Assembly (NCBI GenBank): GCA_023410645.1
Contig: JAEYPQ010000022.1
Span: 1-21,826 of the forward strand
Direction of reading: 5' to 3'
Origin: Bacillota bacterium
GTDB taxonomy: Bacteria; Bacillota; Clostridia; TANB77; CAG-465
DNA: 21,826 bases
How positions within the stretch are numbered: the stretch's first letter is position 1; every line of letters begins with the position of its first letter. Position numbers and translations under genes: made by a program. Of this stretch, positions 1 through 6,751 are shown piece after piece. The notes below the pieces were generated by a model, which searched no databases, was not told the origin of the DNA, and was given only the letters and a program-made list of their open reading frames with translations.

Positions 1-155
1 ATCTAGGATTTGTAAATCCAGGATCAGAAGCAAAAGATTTAAAACTAAGACTAGGAAGTACAACAATGACATTAGATAATAATATGTATAACAAGATGAA
101 AGGAACAGTAATATTATATGATACTGATAATAGAGCTGCACAAGATTTTGAATAA
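1..155 (+). CDS. 3' end of an unrecognised protein
   Basis: The frame that opens at base 3 runs uninterrupted for 50 codons to a TAA at 153-155; the start lies outside the window. The visible C-terminus ends in LYDTDNRAAQDFE and has no membrane segment or cysteine. I do not recognise the family. The alternation of short hydrophobic and polar stretches would suit a beta-rich extracellular or pilin-like domain, but that is only an impression. It faces the minus-strand LRR gene, and a perfect palindrome sits between them at 237-272. It could be a chance open frame, but codon use (AGA, ATA, TTA, GGA) matches the neighbouring real genes. Confidence 0.5.
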   Translation, partial: LGFVNPGSEAKDLKLRLGSTTMTLDNNMYNKMKGTVILYDTDNRAAQDFE

Positions 156-236
156 AATTATTATTTATAACATTTTATGAAAAAAGATATCTATTTCATG
201 ATCAACTCTTTTATATTAATGAATATTATTAATTAT

Positions 237-272
237 GAATTGACACCAAAATATATATTTTGGTGTCAATTC
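237..272. terminator. Bidirectional terminator between convergent genes
   Basis: This is a perfect 36-base palindrome with arms 237-254 and 255-272 built on the core TTGACACCAAAATAT. It lies between the + gene ending at 155 and the minus gene ending at 326, so it can end both transcripts. The flanks are AT-rich without a long pure T run. Because it is fully symmetric it could also be a protein-binding site, but its position favours a terminator. Confidence 0.7.
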
Positions 273-325
273 AATTATAGTTTTCATTATTTACAGAAGG
301 TATAGTTTAGGTTATAAGCATTTAC

Positions 326-1858
326 TTAAAGATCTCCTCCAAAAATTTTAGAGGAATAGTTGAAAATATCATAACTAATATTATAATATTTTAACTCAAA
401 TCCTTTATAAAAGTTAATTTTTACACCTCCATTAAATGTAGCCATCTCTTTTGTAATATCGATAATAACTAATTTATTATCAATCATGCAGAATATAACA
501 TTGTTTTCAACAGAACTAGCTCCGTTTACCAAAGGATAAACTTCTTCTGCTTTTATTCCACCAGCATTTAAAGCTGCCACAGCATATGAAACTGCGTATA
601 ATCTGATAGTACCTTTGTCCATATTTTTATACATACCATATAAGGAAGCTAACTCTGGGTGATTAATAGGAAAGTCAAATAAATCTAACTCACTTTTTCC
701 ATAATATTCATGGTTGATGTAAATGTTATTTAATACATCAACTAATATAGCATTGGCTTTATCAGTATCATTAGTATATTTGTTAGCAATATTTTTGTAA
801 TATTTTATGAATTCATTTATTTGTGAAGAAGTAGACTTGAAATATATATCTTCTTTTTTTGAATTCCATTTGAGATTTTTTATGAATTCATCATTTCTCT
901 TCTTATTTGCAAGAGCTGTTTTAGTTTTTAAAGATGTTACTACTTGGTTAGCAAGTATTTTTGTTCCATTGTAGCTTAATTTTTGATATGAAGAAATTCC
1001 GCCAGTAGGAACTAGAAGTATTGGGCCATTTTTTCCAGTTAAATCACATTTTACTTTTGGAGCTGATTTAGTATTGAATTTTATGACCATAACATTATCA
1101 GGAATAGAATTTTCTTCTAATTCTGATATTGAACTTGGTAATATAAGTACATTCAATATAGGCATAAAACTATACTCTCCATTAAAGTAAATACAGTTGT
1201 TAAGTGCATAACCATTAATTGCGGTAATTCCATTCGGCACACTTACCTTCTTACCAAGATTAGCAGTAGTAATAAGCCTTTTAGAATCTTTAGTATATAG
1301 AAAGTTCTTATATGACTTGTAAAAAGGATTCTTTGAATCTACTGTAACCTCTTTAAGGTAAGCACAGTATTGCATTGCCTGTGGATCCATATATTTAACT
1401 CCACTTAGCATGTGAAATTTTGTTATTCCACTTGCACTTAAAGTATCAAAACCAATTTCAACAATTGAGTTTGAAAAATTAACAATTTTTACTTCTTTTT
1501 TACCATAAAATGTTTCTTGAGTTTTAGTAACTGAATAATTTACTCCATTGTATGTTACTGACTCTGGTATTGTAACTTCGCTAGCAGATTTTGTCTCATC
1601 AATGCCAGTGTTTGTGAGTATGTAACTTCCGATAGCAGAAACCTCATTTGTAAGATTTCCTGAAGAATCAGTTATTACTTGATACTTTAATAAGCTATCA
1701 GTTGGTTGTTTTAAATACTCATCTGTTTCATGAGTATAAAATATACCATAATCTCCATAATCTCCGTACTCCTTAGCCCATACTTTTACTGTATTTGAAA
1801 GAAATAAGTTTACGAAGAATGTCAAAATAATAAAAATACTAAATAACCGTTTTTTCAT
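326..1858 (-). CDS. Secreted LRR_5 (BspA-like) protein with degenerate transglutaminase-like domain, copy 1
   Basis: This is a 510-aa exported protein. Residues 1-29 form a Sec signal peptide (basic start, hydrophobic core, VWA before the likely cleavage). Residues about 95-265 carry irregular LRR_5/BspA-type repeats of the form ITKFHM...YLKEVTV, a family usually found on cell surfaces and often linked to adhesion. Residues about 340-475 look like a transglutaminase-like fold: the block GTIRLYAVSYAVAALNAGG-I matches the helix that normally begins with the catalytic Cys, and IDIT matches the Asp strand. Ile418 sits where the Cys is expected and no His is seen at the HAW position, while Asp467 remains. 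Activity is therefore unlikely and a binding role is more plausible. No LPxTG motif or C-terminal anchor is visible. A GGAGG site precedes the ATG. It is a tandem paralogue of the gene at 2504-4018. Confidence 0.82.
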   Translation of the reverse strand: MKKRLFSIFIILTFFVNLFLSNTVKVWAKEYGDYGDYGIFYTHETDEYLKQPTDSLLKYQVITDSSGNLTNEVSAIGSYILTNTGIDETKSASEVTIPESVTYNGVNYSVTKTQETFYGKKEVKIVNFSNSIVEIGFDTLSASGITKFHMLSGVKYMDPQAMQYCAYLKEVTVDSKNPFYKSYKNFLYTKDSKRLITTANLGKKVSVPNGITAINGYALNNCIYFNGEYSFMPILNVLILPSSISELEENSIPDNVMVIKFNTKSAPKVKCDLTGKNGPILLVPTGGISSYQKLSYNGTKILANQVVTSLKTKTALANKKRNDEFIKNLKWNSKKEDIYFKSTSSQINEFIKYYKNIANKYTNDTDKANAILVDVLNNIYINHEYYGKSELDLFDFPINHPELASLYGMYKNMDKGTIRLYAVSYAVAALNAGGIKAEEVYPLVNGASSVENNVIFCMIDNKLVIIDITKEMATFNGGVKINFYKGFELKYYNISYDIFNYSSKIFGGDL

Positions 1859-1887
1859 AGAAAAGCCTCCTTATATAATTTATTTTA

Positions 1888-1906
1888 TATATCAAATTCC
1901 GATATA
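1888..1906. promoter_or_regulatory. Imperfect palindrome in the leader of LRR copy 1
   Basis: TATATC and GATATA arms are separated by seven bases (AAATTCC), between the predicted transcription start and the ribosome binding site of the gene ending at 1858. The equivalent position in copy 2 holds a perfect 18-base palindrome (4046-4063). It could be an mRNA 5' hairpin or an operator. Confidence 0.35.
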
Positions 1907-1928
1907 CACCCACGTGTAACTTAATACC

Positions 1929-1957
1929 ATTTTAGCACACTATATATGTTATGTCAA
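1929..1957 (-). promoter_or_regulatory. Sigma-A promoter of LRR copy 1
   Basis: On the minus strand there is a -35 TTGACA (1952-1957), a 17-base spacer and a -10 TAAAAT (1929-1934) preceded by TGC, which is an extended -10. It would start transcription about 60 bases upstream of the ATG. The same arrangement is found at 4086-4114 upstream of copy 2. Confidence 0.75.
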
Positions 1958-2009
1958 TAAAAATAACTTAAAATGTATAAAAACGTATTAAAAATGATAT
2001 ATAATAATG

Positions 2010-2165
2010 CTTTTTTGTTAAAAAAGTACTAAGTATATATCTTTATGTAACATAAGGACAATCAGTAATGTTATATAATATATGTGAATATATTATATAA
2101 CAGATTAATATTTGAAAAGGAGTATTAGATTATTTTAGGTTAAGTTTGTATACAATTATTTGATT
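2010..2165 (+). pseudogene. Vestigial spoIID 5' end with duplicated upstream region
   Basis: Bases 2010-2102 match 4147-4238, the region directly upstream of intact spoIID, at roughly 85% by eye with one single-base gap. The match continues past the spoIID start. TTG at 2112 opens MKRSIRLF and then a TAG at 2136-2138, whereas intact spoIID reads MKRNVRFFY. Weaker similarity persists to about 2165. The AAGGTG ribosome binding site of the intact gene has become GATTA here, so the fragment should be untranslated. This is the left copy of a tandem duplication that took one LRR gene, the shared intergenic DNA and the beginning of spoIID. Confidence 0.75.
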
Positions 2166-2451
2166 AATCCATAAGAATATAAAGAAAAAATAAATATTTG
2201 AATAACTGGAAATAATTACATAATGTACTATATGTTAGGAATATAAATAATTTAAATAAAGTGTAAGTATAATAATAAAATTTTAAATAGAGTGTATTTA
2301 TACAATAAAATATAATAGAATTGTGAAGTATTTTGAATTGAAATTCGTTAATTAGATAAATCACGTTTTTACAAAGTAAAAATTTTTTGAAAGAAAACAT
2401 AAAAATTAATTAAAGAATTTTAATTATGCTCTTAAATATACAATTATAGTA
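2166..2451. other. AT-rich non-coding stretch, probable decayed DNA
   Basis: No supportable gene was found. It lies between the fading spoIID similarity and the terminator of LRR copy 2. A 78-codon open frame on the minus strand here has no ribosome binding site and a composition expected from random AT-rich DNA. The stretch may be remnant duplicated spoIID sequence decayed beyond recognition by eye. Confidence 0.5.
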
Positions 2452-2485
2452 ATAATGGAACTATCTATTAGGATAGTTCCATTAT
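2452..2485 (-). terminator. Terminator of LRR copy 2
   Basis: A 14-base-pair perfect stem (2452-2465 with 2472-2485, core GGAACTATC) closes a 6-base loop, 19 bases beyond the stop of the minus-strand gene at 2504. The sequence after it on the minus strand is moderately T-rich. It could also stop any + transcript entering from the vestigial spoIID promoter region. Confidence 0.7.
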
Positions 2486-2503
2486 GTATAAGTTGGTATA
2501 ATA

Positions 2504-4018
2504 TTATTTATAATAACTTATGTTAAATATTTTTCTTGATATATCAAATAATTCTCTTGATATATCAAACCAACTAGGTATAATGCTATCAAGTGGAACT
2601 TGAAACGTCTTGAAATTAGTACCTAATTCGGCATTAATATCTATTAATACTATACGTTCATTAATTTTAGCTATTATTAAATAAGCGTCAAGTGAATTGT
2701 CACCATTATTTAAATAGTATCCTTCAACAGCTGGAATGTTTTGAGTTCTTAATACCGTAATAGCTAACTCATTTGCTTTACTTCTTATAGTGCCTCTGTT
2801 ATTTTTTATAAATACCGCATATGGTTTGCATAATTCTGGGTAATCAAATGCAAAAGTTAGAGGTCCCATGCCATCAGATCCGTAAAGCTCTGAACTTAAA
2901 TAAATACGATTTTGCAAATCCTTTAAAGATATAAGAGCTTTTGATTCCATGTACTTTGTATCTTTTGTAAGATTGTCATAGTAAGTTTTGAGTTTTTTCC
3001 ATTCACCTGCTGTAATATTACTTGACTTTCCAGTGGCTTTCTTCCAATCTATATTTTTTATAAATTCTGTATTATTAGATTTGTTTTTTGTGGAAATTTT
3101 TTCTATAACTTTAGTTGAATTAATTTTTTTATAATTAGAAGAAGAATTGGCTGGTACAATAAATGTAAAATCAGATAAATCTCCATATATTTTAGGTGGC
3201 TTATTTGAGTTAAATCTCATATAACGTGTTAATTTATATAACTTAGTTGAAGTATAAAAATTAGGTAAAGCATATTCTTCAATTACTTTTATACTGCTTG
3301 GTAGAGTTATATAACTGATTAAACCAGTATATCTATTATTGGAAAGAATATAAATACAATTTGCAAAGGCATTGCTTTTGATTATCTCAATACCTAATTT
3401 TACATTTATTACTTTTCCAAGGTTAGCAGTGATAATTAGTTGTTTCCCATCTTTACTGTATAGAACATTTTTCTCAGCTTTGTAATATGGATTTTTTTGA
3501 TCTACAGTAACTATTTTAAGATAAGCACAATGACGTATTGCATTTGGACTTAAATCTTTTACATTGATAGTCATATTAAATTTTGTTATACCACTTTCGC
3601 TTAAAGTATTATCACCAATTTCAATAATTGTGTCTGGAAAATTTACTATTTTTACTTCTTTTTTTCCATAAAAAGTATTTTCTGTTTTTATAACAGTATA
3701 CATTTTCTCATTAGATGTTACTTTCTCTGGTATTGTGATTTCACTATTTGCTTTTGTCTCATCAATGTTTCCTTTATCAAATATATAACTTCCAATTACT
3801 GAAACTTTATCAGTATAATTACCTGACTTATCAGTAATTATTTGATATTTTAATAAACTTTTTGTAGGATTAATTTTATATTCATCTGTTTCATGAGTAT
3901 AAAATATATCTGATTGACTAGTATCATTTTCCTGAGCATAAGTTAATGTAGCATTACTGTAAAATAATATATTTATAAAAAGTAATGCAATGACGAAAAT
4001 TTTGATTATCCGTTTCAT
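2504..4018 (-). CDS. Secreted LRR_5 (BspA-like) protein with degenerate transglutaminase-like domain, copy 2
   Basis: This is a 504-aa paralogue of the product at 326-1858. It has a signal peptide over residues 1-28 (cleavage likely after TYA), then LRR_5 repeats with the same landmarks (DEY, TFYGKKEVKIVNF, ESGITKF, AYLKIVTVDQKNPYY). Over 110 residues after the signal peptide I count about 69% identity to copy 1. The C-terminal transglutaminase-like part is much more diverged, below about one third identity. The motif GTIRSKANELAITVL again has Ile where the catalytic Cys should be; the usual His is absent, and the Asp-strand equivalent VLIDIN is kept. Loss of the Cys in both copies suggests it predates the duplication. 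A GGAG site lies before the ATG. It is transcribed divergently from spoIID. Confidence 0.82.
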   Translation of the reverse strand: MKRIIKIFVIALLFINILFYSNATLTYAQENDTSQSDIFYTHETDEYKINPTKSLLKYQIITDKSGNYTDKVSVIGSYIFDKGNIDETKANSEITIPEKVTSNEKMYTVIKTENTFYGKKEVKIVNFPDTIIEIGDNTLSESGITKFNMTINVKDLSPNAIRHCAYLKIVTVDQKNPYYKAEKNVLYSKDGKQLIITANLGKVINVKLGIEIIKSNAFANCIYILSNNRYTGLISYITLPSSIKVIEEYALPNFYTSTKLYKLTRYMRFNSNKPPKIYGDLSDFTFIVPANSSSNYKKINSTKVIEKISTKNKSNNTEFIKNIDWKKATGKSSNITAGEWKKLKTYYDNLTKDTKYMESKALISLKDLQNRIYLSSELYGSDGMGPLTFAFDYPELCKPYAVFIKNNRGTIRSKANELAITVLRTQNIPAVEGYYLNNGDNSLDAYLIIAKINERIVLIDINAELGTNFKTFQVPLDSIIPSWFDISRELFDISRKIFNISYYK

Positions 4019-4045
4019 AATATTCTCCTTTATAATTTTTTATTA

Positions 4046-4063
4046 TATATCAAATTTGATATA
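4046..4063. promoter_or_regulatory. Perfect palindrome in the leader of LRR copy 2
   Basis: The sequence TATATCAAATTTGATATA is its own reverse complement. It lies downstream of the predicted promoter (4086-4114) and about 15 bases before the ribosome binding site. Copy 1 retains the TATATC and GATATA arms in the same place, which suggests a conserved operator or a 5' mRNA structure. Confidence 0.4.
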
Positions 4064-4085
4064 CATTTTGATTTTAAACTCTATT

Positions 4086-4114
4086 ATTTTAACATAATAA
4101 TTTAATGAATTCAA
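4086..4114 (-). promoter_or_regulatory. Sigma-A promoter of LRR copy 2
   Basis: On the minus strand there is a -35 TTGAAT (4109-4114), a 17-base spacer and a -10 TAAAAT (4086-4091). It sits at the position homologous to the copy 1 promoter at 1929-1957, with a weaker -35. Confidence 0.65.
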
Positions 4115-4146
4115 CTGGTTTAAGTAAAAAACGATGTATTTTATTA

Positions 4147-4305
4147 CTTTTTTGTTAAAAAATCACTAATTATATATCTTTATGTAACTTGGGGACAAAC
4201 TGTAATATTTAGGAATATATGTGAATATATATATAACAAGGTGATATATTTGAAGAGAAATGTTAGATTCTTTTACCTTGGTTTATGTGCATTAGTTATT
4301 ATTAC
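4147..4305. repeat. Right copy of the duplicated spoIID upstream region and start
   Basis: Bases 4147-4238 match 2010-2102 closely, and 4239 to about 4305 matches 2103-2165 less well. The stretch holds the upstream region and first codons of spoIID. spoIID is under the mother-cell factor sigma-E in Bacillus, but I could not place a convincing sigma-E box here. The best-conserved blocks in both copies are CTTTTTTGTTAAAAAA, TATATATCTTTATGTAAC and AATATATGTGAATATAT; they may mark regulatory sites for spoIID or may only reflect recent duplication. Confidence 0.65.
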
Positions 4306-5287
4306 ATCAATACTATTTTGCGTTAATATAATAGAAGATAAAATTGCAAAGAAAAAGGAAGAAGAAACTAAGAAACAAGAAAAAGAGGACAAATATCAAA
4401 TAGATTACAAAGCAGATCAAACTATAAGAGTTAGAATGAGTAAAACTGGTGAAATTGTGGCTATGGATATAAATGACTATTTAAGAGGTGTTTTACCATC
4501 TGAAATGCCACCATATTATGATATTGAGGCATTGAGAGCTCAAGCAATAGTTGCAAGAACTTATACATATAAAAGAATTGAGGCACATGCAGAAGGTGAA
4601 AATGCTGACATATGTGATGATCCAAACCACTGTCAGGCATTTTATCCAAAAGATAAAATATTACAAATTTGGGAAGGAAGAGGGTATGATGAAAAAACAA
4701 GAGAAGAATATTGGGAAAAGGTTAATGAAGCCGTAGTATCTACACAAGATCAGGTAATAATATATAATGGAGAATTAATAAAGGCATTCTTTCATGCAAG
4801 TAGTCCAGGTAAAACAGAAAATGTAGATCAAATTTGGGGAGGTGAAAAATTACCGTATTTAGTATCTGTAGAAAGTATAGAAGCAGAAGATTATCCAAAT
4901 AGAACTAGTACAGTTGAATTAAGCTTGGATGATATGCTAAGTAAGTTAAAAAAAGATAATAGTTCAAGAAGTAGTTTTGATGAAGAAACTTTGAAAGCTA
5001 TTAGTATATGTGATTATACTACAAGTGGAAGAGTAAAAGCAGTTAATATTTGCGGGGAAAAAATAAGTGCTGAGAAACTAAGGACTTTATTTGGTCTTAG
5101 ATCCACGAATTTTACAATAGAAGTAAAAGAAAATTCTGTTGCATTTCACGTCATAGGTTATGGTCATGGTGTTGGAATGAGTCAGGTTGGAGCTGATTAC
5201 TATGCTAAGACCGGAATGAAATATGAAGACATTATAAAACATTATTACACAGGAGTAAATGTTATTAAATTAGATGAAAATAAATAA
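4250..5287 (+). CDS. spoIID: Stage II sporulation protein SpoIID, peptidoglycan lytic transglycosylase
   Basis: SpoIID cuts glycan strands after SpoIIP removes stem peptides, driving membrane migration during engulfment in the DMP complex. The frame extends back to a GTG at 4241, but that codon lies inside the ribosome binding site AAGGTG. A TTG at 4250 is spaced correctly, giving 345 aa beginning MKRNVRFF. A membrane anchor spans residues about 7-25, followed by a lysine/glutamate-rich stalk. The SpoIID domain has LRGVLPSEMP with the putative catalytic Glu85, then AQAIVARTY. ICDDPNHC gives the Cys-x5-Cys pair that binds zinc in the C. difficile enzyme, with a nearby His. The C-terminal GYGHGVGMSQVGA block is characteristic. 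It heads the spoIID-spoIIQ-spoIIID-mbl block, with spoIIQ 26 bases downstream. Confidence 0.95.
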   Translation: MKRNVRFFYLGLCALVIITSILFCVNIIEDKIAKKKEEETKKQEKEDKYQIDYKADQTIRVRMSKTGEIVAMDINDYLRGVLPSEMPPYYDIEALRAQAIVARTYTYKRIEAHAEGENADICDDPNHCQAFYPKDKILQIWEGRGYDEKTREEYWEKVNEAVVSTQDQVIIYNGELIKAFFHASSPGKTENVDQIWGGEKLPYLVSVESIEAEDYPNRTSTVELSLDDMLSKLKKDNSSRSSFDEETLKAISICDYTTSGRVKAVNICGEKISAEKLRTLFGLRSTNFTIEVKENSVAFHVIGYGHGVGMSQVGADYYAKTGMKYEDIIKHYYTGVNVIKLDENK

Positions 5288-5313
5288 TATAAATAACAAA
5301 GGAGAAACAAATT

Positions 5314-6366
5314 ATGAAAATAAAAATCAATAATATATTTAAAAACTTTTCTAAAAATGTTGATATAAAAAAAGAAGATAACGATTATGAAATTTATAAA
5401 AAAAATAAAAGACAAGTGAAAAAAATAGAAAACATAATGGATTTTAAAAAAGTGGATAGTGATGATAATAATCAGATATCAGATGATATAGAAGAAATAG
5501 TAATAGAAAATATAGATGATATTAATCCAAGAGTAAGAAGAAGAAAAAATGGATTTATTGAACAGGAGGTAAAGAAAGAAAAGGAAAATAAATTTAAAAA
5601 ATATTTAAGTAACTTATTTAAAAATCGAAATAATCTAACTAAAGGTTATTATCTACTATTTATTGGAATGTTAGGACTTGGTGGTGGAAGCGTATATTTA
5701 GCAGCTAAAACATATAATTTATTTAATAAAGAAGATTATACAGTATATGATACTGCTGAGAGTTCGTTAGAAGATACACAAGTATTTAATAATGCGGATA
5801 ATTCAAATAATGCTGATGATATTGATGATCTTAAAGAACAAGAAGTACAAACAAGTAATAATGATACAAAAAATGTTGATAATAATAAAAATACAGTTAG
5901 CAATAATAATCAAAGTACTACCAATAGTAATAAAAATATTGATGTCCCAAAAGTTGAACCATTAGTATTTTCAAAACCAATAAATGGTGAAATTTTAAAA
6001 ATATATTCTGCTGATAAATTAATTTATTCTAAGACATTGGAATTATGGAAAACACATGAAGGAATTGATATAAAAGCAAGTATAGGTGATAAAGTGAAAT
6101 CTATTGAAAAGGGAATAGTTGAAAAAGTATATGAAGATGCTTTTTATGGTGTTACTGTCGTAATAGATCATGGTCAAGGATATAAAAGCAGTTATTCAAA
6201 TTTAGATGAAGACGTTCCGGTAAAGGAAAAAGAATCTGTTACAAAAGGTAAAGTAATAGGTAAGATTTCTAATACAGCAATAGGTGAGATTAAAGATGAT
6301 CCACATCTTCATTTTGCTTTAATAAAAAACAATGAAATAGTAGATCCTAGTTATATTTTTAATTAA
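5314..6366 (+). CDS. spoIIQ: SpoIIQ-type M23/LytM membrane protein
   Basis: SpoIIQ sits in the forespore membrane and pairs with SpoIIIAH across the intermembrane space to form the feeding-tube channel needed for engulfment and late gene expression. The 350-aa product has a long charged cytoplasmic N-terminus (1-110), one membrane helix (about 111-131), an Asn/Asp-rich linker (about 140-212) and an M23/LytM domain (about 215-350). The zinc residues are intact: His248 and Asp252 in HEGID, and His331 and His333 in HLHF. B. subtilis SpoIIQ lacks a functional site, whereas clostridial SpoIIQ keeps it. The N-terminal arm is far longer than the short tail of B. subtilis SpoIIQ. AAAGGAG precedes the ATG. 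Identity rests on domain order plus the conserved spoIID-spoIIQ-spoIIID position. Confidence 0.9.
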   Translation: MKIKINNIFKNFSKNVDIKKEDNDYEIYKKNKRQVKKIENIMDFKKVDSDDNNQISDDIEEIVIENIDDINPRVRRRKNGFIEQEVKKEKENKFKKYLSNLFKNRNNLTKGYYLLFIGMLGLGGGSVYLAAKTYNLFNKEDYTVYDTAESSLEDTQVFNNADNSNNADDIDDLKEQEVQTSNNDTKNVDNNKNTVSNNNQSTTNSNKNIDVPKVEPLVFSKPINGEILKIYSADKLIYSKTLELWKTHEGIDIKASIGDKVKSIEKGIVEKVYEDAFYGVTVVIDHGQGYKSSYSNLDEDVPVKEKESVTKGKVIGKISNTAIGEIKDDPHLHFALIKNNEIVDPSYIFN

Positions 6367-6413
6367 TTAGAATAAAATATTAGTATAAATGATACAAAAA
6401 AGGGGAGATTATT

Positions 6414-6668
6414 TTGATAGACATAGAAGAAAGAGCAAAAATACTTGCTACATATATTATTGAAACTAAAAGTACAGTAAGAGCTACTGCCAAAAAATTT
6501 AATATTAGTAAATCAACAGTACATAAAGATATTTCAGAAAGATTAGAGAAGGTTAATCCATCACTAGCTTGTGAAGCAAAAAAAATTTTGGAAATAAATA
6601 AATCAGAAAGACACATTAGGGGAGGGCTTGCAACTAAGATGAAATATAAAAAGGAAAAAGTTGGTTGA
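6414..6668 (+). CDS. spoIIID: Sporulation transcriptional regulator SpoIIID
   Basis: This is a small mother-cell DNA-binding protein that activates or represses sigma-E-dependent genes and helps switch to sigma-K. The 84-aa length is typical. The helix-turn-helix covers about residues 21-42 (TVRATAKKFNISKSTVHKD), followed by the conserved SERL. A basic C-terminus (SERHIRGGLATKMKYKKEK) provides the second DNA contact. The start is TTG (6414-6416) behind a strong AGGGGAG site. The gene lies 47 bases after spoIIQ and before mbl, as in other clostridia. A low-efficiency TTG start could limit its level, which matters for a dose-sensitive regulator. Confidence 0.96.
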   Translation: MIDIEERAKILATYIIETKSTVRATAKKFNISKSTVHKDISERLEKVNPSLACEAKKILEINKSERHIRGGLATKMKYKKEKVG

Positions 6669-6694
6669 TTTTCATTTAACTTTTATACTTAATA

Positions 6695-6723
6695 TTGCAA
6701 TTGTCACAAAAATGTAATATAAT
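6695..6723 (+). promoter_or_regulatory. Sigma-A promoter of mbl
   Basis: A -35 TTGCAA (6695-6700), a 17-base spacer and a perfect -10 TATAAT (6718-6723) lie 28 bases before the mbl start. This lets the cell-shape gene be expressed in growing cells independently of the sporulation genes upstream. Confidence 0.65.
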
Positions 6724-6751
6724 TGTAACAGAAAACTAGGAGGAGAAAATA

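Noticed and set aside
2164..2400. 78-codon open frame on the minus strand rich in Phe, Leu, Tyr and Ile
   Set aside because: No ribosome binding site or promoter; its composition is what AT-rich non-coding DNA gives by chance, and it lies over the decayed duplication.
4147..4249. Sigma-E promoter for spoIID
   Set aside because: Expected from knowledge of the gene, but no convincing -10/-35 pair could be placed by eye, so it is not listed as a promoter.
4551..4736. Alternative + strand frame inside spoIID
   Set aside because: The SpoIID frame is clearly the conserved one; the alternative has no start signals.
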